NCBI GenBank assembly: GCA_013298265.1 | Contig: JAAFHE010000025.1 | Location: 1 to 13,988 of the forward strand | Source of the DNA: Lysobacterales bacterium | GTDB taxonomy: Bacteria; Pseudomonadota; Gammaproteobacteria; Xanthomonadales; Rhodanobacteraceae | Length of the DNA stretch: 13,988 nucleotides | Direction: 5' to 3' | Part shown: positions 1 to 6,204 of the stretch, one piece after another | How positions within the stretch are numbered: position 1 is the first letter of the stretch | How the letters are laid out: each line of letters starts with the position of its first letter | The notes under the pieces: model-generated | What the model was told of the DNA's origin: nothing | The model's database searches: none | The model's input: only the letters and a program-made list of their open reading frames with translations | Program-made: the position numbers and the translations under genes

Positions 1-857
1 TTCTGCGCCTCGTCGACGAAGCCGAGGTAGCGCACACCGTCGTCGTCGCGCAGGCCGAGATGATCCGCGCCGGTCAGTACGAGTTCGACCGCATCGCGGT
101 GCTGCCGGCGCAGCAGCCGGAAGGCGGCGATCAGTTCGCGGCAGCCTTTGCTCTCGTCGATGCGCCCGCAGTAGAGCAGATAGGGTCGCTCGCGCGCTGC
201 CGGCGGCGACGCGGCCGTTTCTACGGCCATGCCGACGACGTCGCCGCGCTGGACGCCCCAGAGTCGCGCACCAAGGCGGCGTTCCGCCTCGGTGAGCCAG
301 ATGATGCGCGGCACGCGCTGCGCGGCCTGCGCGTAGACCGGCAGGTAGGCCGGCGGCTCGTCGTGCAGGGTTGGCACGAGCACGCGCTTGGCCTCGGGCA
401 CGCATTCCAGGCCGAAGTACGTGGTCGGATACAGGTAGGTGCAGAACAGCACGAACGCGTAGTCGCCGTGGTGTGCGCGCAGATGCGCAAACAGCCCCGG
501 ACACCACGGACCCTGGGCGCGGATGAACTGCTCGGCCAGCGTCGCGCGCCAGGCGATCCGTGCGGCACCGTCACGCTCGATCTCGTGCGCATGCGTCTGC
601 AGCAGGCGCCGGTGCAGTTCGTTGAACCAGCTGCCGCGCGGCCAGGCGCTCGCGAAGCGCAGGATGCGCACGTCTTCGCGCCGTTCCTCACCGGCCGGCA
701 GCGCGTTGTCCCAACTGCGGTAGTCGAGCGCGCAACTGGTCAGTATGTCGACGTCGGCGCGTGTACGCAGCAGCCGGGCGTAGTGCCAGGCCAGGGCTTC
801 GGAGCCGCCGGCGACATCGGCGTGGCAGCGCTGCACGACGACGGCGATGCGGGTCAT
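1..857 (-). CDS. Glycosyltransferase family 4 protein (3' end beyond the left edge)
   Basis: Reading leftward from ATG at 857, the frame is open to the window edge: 285 residues are visible and the C-terminal part is missing. The start MTRIAVVVQRC, followed by a glycine-rich GGSE at residues 17-20, is typical of the N-terminal Rossmann half of GT-B family-4 glycosyltransferases. CGRIDESKG at 230-238 matches the conserved motif that opens the donor-binding half of GT4 enzymes. The E-x7-E donor motif should lie outside the window. The expected role is transfer of a sugar from a nucleotide-sugar donor to a growing glycan in the cytoplasm; donor and linkage cannot be read. The start is fixed by an ATGA overlap with the stop of the upstream GT4 gene, so the two are probably translationally coupled. 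Confidence 0.9.
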   Translation of the reverse strand, partial: MTRIAVVVQRCHADVAGGSEALAWHYARLLRTRADVDILTSCALDYRSWDNALPAGEERREDVRILRFASAWPRGSWFNELHRRLLQTHAHEIERDGAARIAWRATLAEQFIRAQGPWCPGLFAHLRAHHGDYAFVLFCTYLYPTTYFGLECVPEAKRVLVPTLHDEPPAYLPVYAQAAQRVPRIIWLTEAERRLGARLWGVQRGDVVGMAVETAASPPAARERPYLLYCGRIDESKGCRELIAAFRLLRRQHRDAVELVLTGADHLGLRDDDGVRYLGFVDEAQ

Positions 858-1933
858 GCGAAAGCGGCCAGCGCGTCGTCGAGGCGTGCGGCGAGCAGGT
901 CCGGCGCGAACTCGTTCCGATAGCGTTCGCGGCCGGCCAGGCGCAGGACCTCGGCCGCGGCCGCATCGCGCGCGAGCCGGTCGAGGCTGGCCGCATACAG
1001 GCGCGGATCGGATTCCTGCCACGCGAGTCCGGCGCGGCCCAGCGTTTCGCCGATCGCGCCGCGGTCGCGCGCGACGACCGGCACTCCCAGCGCCATCGCC
1101 TCGACCAGCGGCACGCAGAAGCCTTCGTGCTCCGAGAGCATCAGCAGCGTGTCGGCGACGAGCCAGCAGGCTTTGAGGCGCGCGTCGTCGATGTTGTCGA
1201 GAAAGTGCACATTGTCAGAAATATTCAGTGCGGCGCATTGTTCGCGCAGGTGGCGCGAATAGCGCGCCAGGCGCCGGTCGTGCTTGCCGACAACGAGCAG
1301 GCGCGCATCGGCCGCGTAGTGGCGCCGGTAGCAGGCGAATGCATCGAACAGTGCCGCGTGGCCCTTGTTTGGGGCGACGCGGCCGAGCATGAGCACGTTG
1401 TGCCGGCCGCCGTAGCGATCCAGCAGCACCGTATCGGCCGGCTGGTCGAGCAAGGCCTCGCAGCGATGGAACGGCGCGAGCACGCGGCTGCGCTCGGGCG
1501 GCAGGCCCGCCTGCACGAGTTCGTCGGCGTTGTAGCGCGAACACGACAGCGCGAGATCGAAACCCAGTGTCGCGAGTGTCGCGAGGCTCGCGCGGCCTGC
1601 CGCGCAGCTGCGCACATGGTCGCGCGACCAGCCCTGGAAGAATTCCGCCGGCGTGATGTTGTGGTAGCGCAGTACGCGCCGGCACGACAACTGCGCGAGC
1701 TGCGCCTCGATGCGCGGCCAGCCGATGGAATAGTGGTAGATGACGAGATCGCGCGGACCCAGCCAGCGTTCGAGCCCGGCCGGCGCGTGCACGCTTTCAG
1801 CGAGGCCCTGGCTGTGGTCGGCGTAGAGGCGCACGTCGTGTCCGGCGCGGCGCAGCGCGGCCGCCATCTCGAGCACATCGGTGCCGACGGCGTCGTGGGC
1901 GGTCAGCGATGGGGCGAGCAGGGCGATCTTCAT
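854..1933 (-). CDS. Glycosyltransferase family 4 protein
   Basis: This is a complete 359-residue GT-B enzyme. It starts MKIALLAPSL, with a glycine/valine segment around residue 17 as usual for the acceptor half. HYSIGWP at 67-73 and RYHNITP at 89-95 recur in a subgroup of bacterial GT4 enzymes from polysaccharide clusters. The donor half opens with GRVAPNKGH at 184-192. EGFCVPLVE at 270-278 gives the E-x7-E donor motif with both glutamates intact, so it should be active. The exact sugar is unknown. The frame is open further upstream, but that extension is Arg/Ser-rich and unlike GT4. The ATG at 1933 overlaps the stop of a possible 36-codon ORF, and the gene's own stop overlaps the next start. 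No Shine-Dalgarno precedes the ATG, which fits translational coupling. Confidence 0.93.
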   Translation of the reverse strand: MKIALLAPSLTAHDAVGTDVLEMAAALRRAGHDVRLYADHSQGLAESVHAPAGLERWLGPRDLVIYHYSIGWPRIEAQLAQLSCRRVLRYHNITPAEFFQGWSRDHVRSCAAGRASLATLATLGFDLALSCSRYNADELVQAGLPPERSRVLAPFHRCEALLDQPADTVLLDRYGGRHNVLMLGRVAPNKGHAALFDAFACYRRHYAADARLLVVGKHDRRLARYSRHLREQCAALNISDNVHFLDNIDDARLKACWLVADTLLMLSEHEGFCVPLVEAMALGVPVVARDRGAIGETLGRAGLAWQESDPRLYAASLDRLARDAAAAEVLRLAGRERYRNEFAPDLLAARLDDALAAFA

Positions 1934-2040
1934 CGCGCGGCCGGGCGACGCACGGACGGCGCCGTTTCGCTTCGATCGGGCAGTCCTGCGCGGTACCGCA
2001 GGCAGCCGGCGATGCCGCACCACGCGCACGGGTGATTCAT
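1930..2040 (-). CDS. Possible small ORF (36 aa) bridging two operon genes by ATGA overlaps
   Basis: The gap between the DUF4214 gene and the GT4 gene holds a frame of 36 codons plus TGA. Its ATG (2040-2038) overlaps the stop of the DUF4214 gene as ATGA, and its TGA (1932-1930) overlaps the GT4 start as ATGA. The peptide begins MNHPCAWCGIAGCLRYR, with three cysteines in the first 13 residues, and ends Arg/Pro/Ala-rich. By my count 28 of 36 codons end in G or C, so codon use does not rule out coding. I recognise no family. It may be a real peptide, or simply a translated spacer that carries ribosomes from one gene to the next, since neither flanking start has a Shine-Dalgarno. Chance is also possible in such GC-rich DNA. 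Confidence 0.4.
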   Translation of the reverse strand: MNHPCAWCGIAGCLRYRAGLPDRSETAPSVRRPAAR

Positions 2041-2621
2041 GCGCGCGGATCGTTGCGCGCGCTGCGCAGCAGGGCGACGTCGTTGCGCAGGCGTGCGACT
2101 TCGGCGGTGAGATCGGCGATGTCCGCAACCGCGTTCTGCTGCGCCAGCGCCTGTCCGAGCCGGCGTTGCTCGCGCGCGATCTCGGGCAGGTTCCAGAGCA
2201 GGGCCAGTCGCTCGATCAGCGCACCGATCAGCGGCAGGCGGGTCAGGCGCCAGAAGCGGTAGCGCCCGGCGAGGCCGGCGATTTCCGCGCCATAGCCGCG
2301 GCCTTCGGCGGACGCGCGCAGGTCGCCGAGGATCGCGATCTTGCTGTCGCCGGCAGCGAGTCGCTGCAGCGCGAGGAGCTGGCCGCCGGCGTCGGGCGGG
2401 CGCTTGAGCAGACAGCGATAGGCGAGCTCGACGAACTCGTCGTTGTGTACGTGCATGAAGTCGTCGAGCGTGTAGTGCAGACGCTGTGGATGATCCAGCG
2501 CCAGCACCACGGGCGCGGCGCCGCGTGCGGTCACCGCGGACGACACCTCGGGCAGCGTCGCGGCTTCGGCGCGGATCTGCTGTTGCAGGTTGTCGAGCGG
2601 ATCGGAAGGATTCGGAGTCAT
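2037..2621 (-). CDS. DUF4214 domain protein with C-terminal coiled coil
   Basis: The protein has 194 residues from the ATG at 2621, 28 bases after the stop of the upstream gene. An earlier in-frame ATG at 2711 would lie inside that gene and add an Arg-rich stretch, so I did not use it. A central segment containing FVELAYRCLLKRPPDAGG matches the DUF4214 pattern (an aromatic/Tyr position, then LxRxPDxxG, then a helix). DUF4214 occurs in bacterial surface-layer, polysaccharide-cluster and glycosyltransferase-associated proteins; its biochemical role is not settled. The C-terminus, from about PEIAREQRRL onward, is heptad-like and ends in an Asp/Arg-rich tail, predicting a coiled coil. No signal peptide is seen, so a cytoplasmic scaffold or partner for the glycosyltransferases is plausible (inference). 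Confidence 0.8.
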   Translation of the reverse strand: MTPNPSDPLDNLQQQIRAEAATLPEVSSAVTARGAAPVVLALDHPQRLHYTLDDFMHVHNDEFVELAYRCLLKRPPDAGGQLLALQRLAAGDSKIAILGDLRASAEGRGYGAEIAGLAGRYRFWRLTRLPLIGALIERLALLWNLPEIAREQRRLGQALAQQNAVADIADLTAEVARLRNDVALLRSARNDPRA

Positions 2622-2649
2622 TGCGGAGGCGTTCGGCGGAGCGTCGGCT

Positions 2650-3813
2650 TCAGCGCGGAGTGGCAGCGCGCGCCGGCGCGGCCTCCGCCGCAGCGAGCGG
2701 GATGATGCCATACGAGCGCGCTGTGGCCAGGTCGATCCACTGGTAGTCGGGCTTGCGCTGGCCGAAGCCCGCAGCTTCGCGCGCGTAGCGCGCCTTGCCG
2801 GCGACGAGCGCGGCGGAGAAGCTGTCGAGTGCGTCGCTGTCGATCAGGCTTAGTTCGCCGACGAAGCCGGGCTTGGGCCGGACCGCGAGCTGGCGCGCGC
2901 CGAGCAGTGTCGTCTCGACGAATACCGGGCTGCTCTTCTTGTCATCGGTATAGAACGCGAGCAGCGCGTGGCGCGGCACGAGCAGCAGCACGCTGCGGAT
3001 GCCCAGGCGCTCCAGCGCCGCGGCCAGCAGCAGGCTGCCATCAATGCAGTTGGCGCGGCGCTCGCTCCAGACATCGTCGTGCAGCCGCACATGCTGGCTC
3101 CACACCAGCGGGCCGCGCGCGAGACCCGGATCCTCGTCGGCGTAGCGCACGCCGTGTAGCTGCAGCACTTCCCAGATCGCATACGCCGAGGCCAGTGCCT
3201 GCGCCGGTGTGCGCGGCCCGGGCTTGAGCGGCAGGAACGGGTGCCGTTCGGCGACCTGGTCGAAGATGTCGTCGATCACCTGCGAATCCGGATCCGCATA
3301 GGCGGCGAAGATCCAGCCGAGGTCGACGTGATCCTTGCCGTCGCGCACGTAGTACAGCGCTTCGCTGAGCGGGTGCAGGCGGATCTCGCGGCGCTGGCGC
3401 TGCGCCGGTGCGTCGTCGCGCTGCAGGGCGAACTCGGCAACGACGTTCTGCGGCTTCACCATGCTGGCCAGCGCACGGCGGCTCCAGCGCAGGCGTGGCC
3501 GCAGCGTATAGCGTTCGCCGGCGCGTGGCAGTACGGCCTGGACGCTGGCCGGCTCGGCCAGACCCGGCGCGCCGACGCTGAGGCTTACGCGCTCGTCGTT
3601 GCGCGCCGCCACCACGTCGACGGCGACCATGCCGCTGCCATCGCCGTAGCGGTTGTCGTCGGGCTTGGTGCTGGGACGTTGAGACAGGTCGAGTACCGGA
3701 TACAGCGCATCGTCGGGACTGACCCGCACCTGCCAGTCCGCTGAGCGCGCCAACGGACTCCACACCGCAGCGAACGCGACAGCGCAGGCCAGCAGCACGG
3801 CGTGCCGGCGCAT
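2650..3813 (-). CDS. Exported transglutaminase-like cysteine protein
   Basis: This 387-residue protein starts MRRHAVLLACAVAF, a typical signal peptide with likely cleavage near SPLARSA/DW, so the mature protein should be periplasmic. After a beta-rich N-terminal half comes a transglutaminase-like core: ANCIDGSLLLAAALERLGI with Cys256, VPRHALLAFY with His282, and PVFVETT with Glu300 where classical members carry Asp. The Cys/His/acid order, and the NC-x-D-G and ETT contexts, fit the transglutaminase-like superfamily. Its activity (peptidase, crosslinker or amidase) cannot be told. A second ATG at 3834 would add seven residues; I prefer 3813 because it gives the cleaner signal peptide, but neither start has a clear Shine-Dalgarno. 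It is the first gene of the leftward set, immediately ahead of the DUF4214 gene. Confidence 0.8.
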   Translation of the reverse strand: MRRHAVLLACAVAFAAVWSPLARSADWQVRVSPDDALYPVLDLSQRPSTKPDDNRYGDGSGMVAVDVVAARNDERVSLSVGAPGLAEPASVQAVLPRAGERYTLRPRLRWSRRALASMVKPQNVVAEFALQRDDAPAQRQRREIRLHPLSEALYYVRDGKDHVDLGWIFAAYADPDSQVIDDIFDQVAERHPFLPLKPGPRTPAQALASAYAIWEVLQLHGVRYADEDPGLARGPLVWSQHVRLHDDVWSERRANCIDGSLLLAAALERLGIRSVLLLVPRHALLAFYTDDKKSSPVFVETTLLGARQLAVRPKPGFVGELSLIDSDALDSFSAALVAGKARYAREAAGFGQRKPDYQWIDLATARSYGIIPLAAAEAAPARAATPR

Positions 3814-3840
3814 CGGGGTTTGCAAGGAAAGCATGTGCCG

Positions 3841-3870
3841 ACTATCGTTGCGCCCGCCTGTGCTTGTCCA
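3841..3870 (-). promoter_or_regulatory. Candidate sigma-70-like promoter for the leftward set
   Basis: On the minus strand, TGGACA (3870-3865, 5 of 6 matches to TTGACA) is followed after 18 bases by GATAGT (3846-3841, 4 of 6 matches to TATAAT). Transcription would begin near 3834, leaving a leader of about 20 bases before the ATG at 3813. This is one reason for preferring 3813 over the ATG at 3834. A match this loose can arise by chance. Confidence 0.3.
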
Positions 3871-3916
3871 TAGGCCGCGTTGGGACGGCAGGTTTCCCAG
3901 CCCGTTCCTTTCTCGT

Positions 3917-3920
3917 GGAG
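3917..3920 (+). promoter_or_regulatory. Ribosome binding site of the lipoprotein gene
   Basis: GGAG lies five bases ahead of ATG 3926. It decides the start: the frame stays open upstream, but only this ATG gives a ribosome site and an immediate lipoprotein signal. Confidence 0.75.
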
Positions 3921-3925
3921 TACCC

Positions 3926-4459
3926 ATGCGCACGATTCTCACGCCCCTTGCCCTGATGCTGCTATTGACGGCTTGCAGCAACGCGCCGCAGGATGCGGCC
4001 AAGCCCGCCGCCGCGCCCGCTCCTGCGCCGGCCGCGCCCGCACCGAAGACCGAGCAAGCTGCTGCGCCCACACCGGCACCTGCGCCGGCCGCACCCACGG
4101 AACTGCCGGTCGGCGCCTGCGGTGACCAGAGCGCCGTGGCCAAGGAAGAGCGCCTCGCCAACACGCCGCGCTGGACCACGGCGAGCGAAGTCGACAATTT
4201 CGGCTACGACGTGTTCCGCGGCGACAGCGAGGAAGGTCCGTTCGCCAAGCTCAACGCGAGCCCGCTGCTCGGCGCCGGCACCACGGACGAAACCAAGAAG
4301 TACGAGTACCGCGACGACACCATCGATCCGTGCCGCGACTACTGGTACTACGTCGAGTCCATCGACACCAACGGCGCGCGCGAAAAGTTCACGCCGGTCT
4401 TCAAGGCATCGGCCAAGCGCCGTGCAGCTGGCACGGCGGCGCCCACACAGGCGAAGTAA
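3926..4459 (+). CDS. Lipoprotein with Pro/Ala-rich linker and FN3-like domain
   Basis: The product has 177 residues. The N-terminus MRTILTPLALMLLLTACS is a lipoprotein signal with lipobox LTAC and lipidated Cys17; Ser18-Asn19 follow, so outer-membrane sorting is plausible. Residues about 20-60 form a Pro/Ala-rich flexible tether containing a 14-base DNA direct repeat (4022-4035 and 4079-4092). The C-terminal part, about 80-165, resembles a fibronectin type III fold, with a WTTASEVDNFGYDVFRG-type strand pair, then EGPFAKLN, then DYWYYVESIDTNG. Cys65 and Cys136 could form a disulphide in the envelope. The function is unknown; FN3-like modules usually bind proteins or carbohydrates. It leads the rightward set, four bases before the membrane glycosyltransferase gene. 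Confidence 0.88.
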   Translation: MRTILTPLALMLLLTACSNAPQDAAKPAAAPAPAPAAPAPKTEQAAAPTPAPAPAAPTELPVGACGDQSAVAKEERLANTPRWTTASEVDNFGYDVFRGDSEEGPFAKLNASPLLGAGTTDETKKYEYRDDTIDPCRDYWYYVESIDTNGAREKFTPVFKASAKRRAAGTAAPTQAK

Positions 4460-4463
4460 AGCC

Positions 4464-5819
4464 ATGCTGCAAAGGCAGGACGTGCGGGTGCGCCGGCGCG
4501 TCCTGCTTGGTATTTTTGTCGCATTGTTCCTTCTGCAGCAGGGTGCGCTGTTCTGGCTTTACTGGGCCGGCGGCGGCAAGATCCTGCTCGGCGACGAAGT
4601 CGCCTACCTGACCTGGGCGCGCGGGATCGCGGGGCTGGGGCCGATGCCGGTCGATGCCGGCTGGTGGCCGCCGCTGCAGGCCTGGCTGCTCGCCGGATCG
4701 CTGCGTTTGTTCGGCGAACACCTGCTGCCGCTGCAGTTGCTGCAGACCGTTTTCCTGGTCGGTGCCGCCGCACTGCTGCGCGCGCTCTGGCGCGACGTCG
4801 ACGGCCGCGTGCGTGCGGCCAATCTCGCCGCTGTGCTGTTCCTGCTTAATCCGTCCAACATGGCCTATGCGCATTGGCTCTGGCCCGAGCCGGTGCACCT
4901 GCTGCTGCTGCTCGCGGCGCTGCGCCTGGCGCTGCGCGCCGCTGCGCCGGCGCGCAGTTTTCTCGCCGGCGCCGCGCTCGGCGCCGCGCTGCTGGCCAAG
5001 AGTCTGTTGAGCCTGTTCTGGCCGGCGCTCGCGCTGCTGCTTGCGCGTCGCTACCGCTGGCGCGGCGCCGTTGCGCTGCTGCTCGGTGTCGCCGTGGTTA
5101 CGGCGGTGCCGCTGTGGCAGGGCTGGCGCCTGACCGGCAAGCCGATGATTGCCGACAGCTCTGCGTTCAACCTCGTCGGCGGCCTGCGCGAACAGTGGCG
5201 CAGCGACTACATCGACGACAGCGTCGCGGACCTGGTGCCGGACTATTTCGCCAGCGCGACGACGCCGGCCGGGCGCAACGCAATCTATCTCCAGCGCGCC
5301 GGGGCGATCGTGCAGGAGCAGGGCCTGCTGGTGACGCTGGCGGAGCAGCTCGGACGCCAGTACTTCCGCCTGTTCAGCGCGAAAACCACCTTGTTCTCGC
5401 AGTTGCCCGGTCCCGCCTGTTCCGGACACGCCGGCAGCTATCGCGAGACGGCCGCCGTGCTGGCGCAAGCGATCACGGCAGCCGGCGACACGCTGCATCT
5501 CGTCAGCCTCGTCGGCTTCGCGCTGGGTCTTGCGTTCTGGCGGCGCTGGCGCGAGCCGCTGGTCGTGTGGGGTGCGCTGTTTTTCGCCTATCAGCTAGGC
5601 CTTTACCTGCTGCTGCACGTCAAGGCGAGATTCCTGCTGCCGATGATGCCCTTCCTCTGTGCATTTGCCGGCAGCGCGCTGGCCAGCCTGCAGCGGCCCG
5701 ACGCGACGGCCGCCGTGCATCTGCAGGGCGCGATGCGCTGGATGATCGCCGCGTCGCTCGCGACATTGCTGCTGATGCTTGCGCTGGCCGGGCCCTGGTT
5801 CGACCAAAGTTGCGGATGA
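4464..5819 (+). CDS. Polytopic GT-C membrane glycosyltransferase (GT39/ArnT-like)
   Basis: This 451-residue protein is dominated by hydrophobic helices. The first follows a basic N-terminus at about residues 12-35. Directly after it, LLGDEVAYLTWA places Asp44-Glu45 in the first external loop, where GT-C enzymes of the GT39/ArnT/PMT type carry their catalytic acid. WWPPLQAWLLA at about 67-77 resembles the Pro-Pro-Leu segment that follows in that family. Near the end, VKARFLLPMMPFL is the usual Arg-Phe-Leu-Pro helix start. Such enzymes use polyprenyl-phosphate-linked sugars on the periplasmic side. The length is near the lower end for ArnT-like proteins, which often carry a larger periplasmic domain. 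The start at 4464 is only four bases after the lipoprotein stop. The sugar and acceptor are unknown. Confidence 0.85.
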   Translation: MLQRQDVRVRRRVLLGIFVALFLLQQGALFWLYWAGGGKILLGDEVAYLTWARGIAGLGPMPVDAGWWPPLQAWLLAGSLRLFGEHLLPLQLLQTVFLVGAAALLRALWRDVDGRVRAANLAAVLFLLNPSNMAYAHWLWPEPVHLLLLLAALRLALRAAAPARSFLAGAALGAALLAKSLLSLFWPALALLLARRYRWRGAVALLLGVAVVTAVPLWQGWRLTGKPMIADSSAFNLVGGLREQWRSDYIDDSVADLVPDYFASATTPAGRNAIYLQRAGAIVQEQGLLVTLAEQLGRQYFRLFSAKTTLFSQLPGPACSGHAGSYRETAAVLAQAITAAGDTLHLVSLVGFALGLAFWRRWREPLVVWGALFFAYQLGLYLLLHVKARFLLPMMPFLCAFAGSALASLQRPDATAAVHLQGAMRWMIAASLATLLLMLALAGPWFDQSCG

Positions 5820-5826
5820 CGACGGC

Positions 5827-5831
5827 GGAGG
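5827..5831 (+). promoter_or_regulatory. Ribosome binding site of the small helical protein gene
   Basis: GGAGG lies four bases ahead of ATG 5836. It selects this start over an in-frame ATG at 5779 that would sit inside the membrane glycosyltransferase gene. Confidence 0.75.
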
Positions 5832-5835
5832 CCGC

Positions 5836-6204
5836 ATGAATCGCGAGCAGGAACTGGAGCTGCGCCTGGACGAGTCGCGCCATGCCGAGGCGGAGCTGCG
5901 CCGCGTCATCGACATCCTGCTGGCCGAGGGCGACGCGGTGTTCGCGAGCCGCAGCTGGCGCCTCGGCCGCGCGCTCGTCCGCGTCGCGGAGTGGCTGCAG
6001 CAGCGCCTCGGCCGCACACCCGCCGTCGCGCAGGACGCGGCGCACTGGCGGCGCATCGTCGCGGCGCACGACGACGGCCTCGCGCGGCGCCGAGCGCTGC
6101 TCGAACGCCTGTGCGTCGACGGCGCTGTCGAGGAAGATCTGGATGCGGTGCTCGCGCAGGTCTGGCGGGGGATTGGCGCGGAGCGGCGCAGCGACCGCCC
6201 ATGA
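5836..6204 (+). CDS. Small helical/coiled-coil protein of a glycan cluster
   Basis: A 122-residue protein without signal peptide or membrane helix. Residues about 1-30, starting MNREQELELRLDESRHAEAE, are rich in Glu, Leu and Arg and look like a coiled coil. Then comes ASRSWRLGRALVRVAEWLQ. This recalls the S-x-S-W-R-x-x-x-x-R segment often found after coiled coils in glycosyltransferase- and methyltransferase-associated proteins of polysaccharide clusters. The rest is helical and charged. No catalytic motif is seen. Its stop overlaps the start of the next gene (ATGA), so it is probably made in step with the three-domain fusion and may bind it. I know no named family for it. Confidence 0.8.
   Translation: MNREQELELRLDESRHAEAELRRVIDILLAEGDAVFASRSWRLGRALVRVAEWLQQRLGRTPAVAQDAAHWRRIVAAHDDGLARRRALLERLCVDGAVEEDLDAVLAQVWRGIGAERRSDRP

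Larger units (their letters stand above)
3814..3925. promoter_or_regulatory. Divergent intergenic control region
   Basis: This short gap lies between the starts of the leftward transglutaminase-like gene and the rightward lipoprotein gene. It is the only place in the window where both gene sets can be initiated, so it should hold promoters for both directions. It is somewhat less GC-rich than the flanking coding DNA. I found no convincing sigma-70 promoter for the rightward set and no operator-like palindrome. Confidence 0.5.

Noticed and set aside
761..2035. Long open frame of 424 codons on the plus strand opposite the second GT4 gene
   Set aside because: It lies antisense to a GT4 gene with clear motifs, has Arg/Ala-rich composition and no family signature. 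Such frames are expected in very GC-rich coding DNA.
4022..4092. Repeated CCTGCGCCGGCCGC in the lipoprotein gene
   Set aside because: It is explained by the repetitive Pro/Ala linker, so it is noted only within the gene entry.
3814..4197. Upstream continuation of the transglutaminase-like frame into the lipoprotein region
   Set aside because: The extension is the antisense of the Pro/Ala linker and precedes a good signal peptide, so the start belongs at 3813 or 3834.
4401..5498. Open frame of 365 codons on the minus strand opposite the GT-C gene
   Set aside because: It is Gln/Arg-rich, the mirror of a Leu/Ala-rich membrane protein. No motif or ribosome site supports it.
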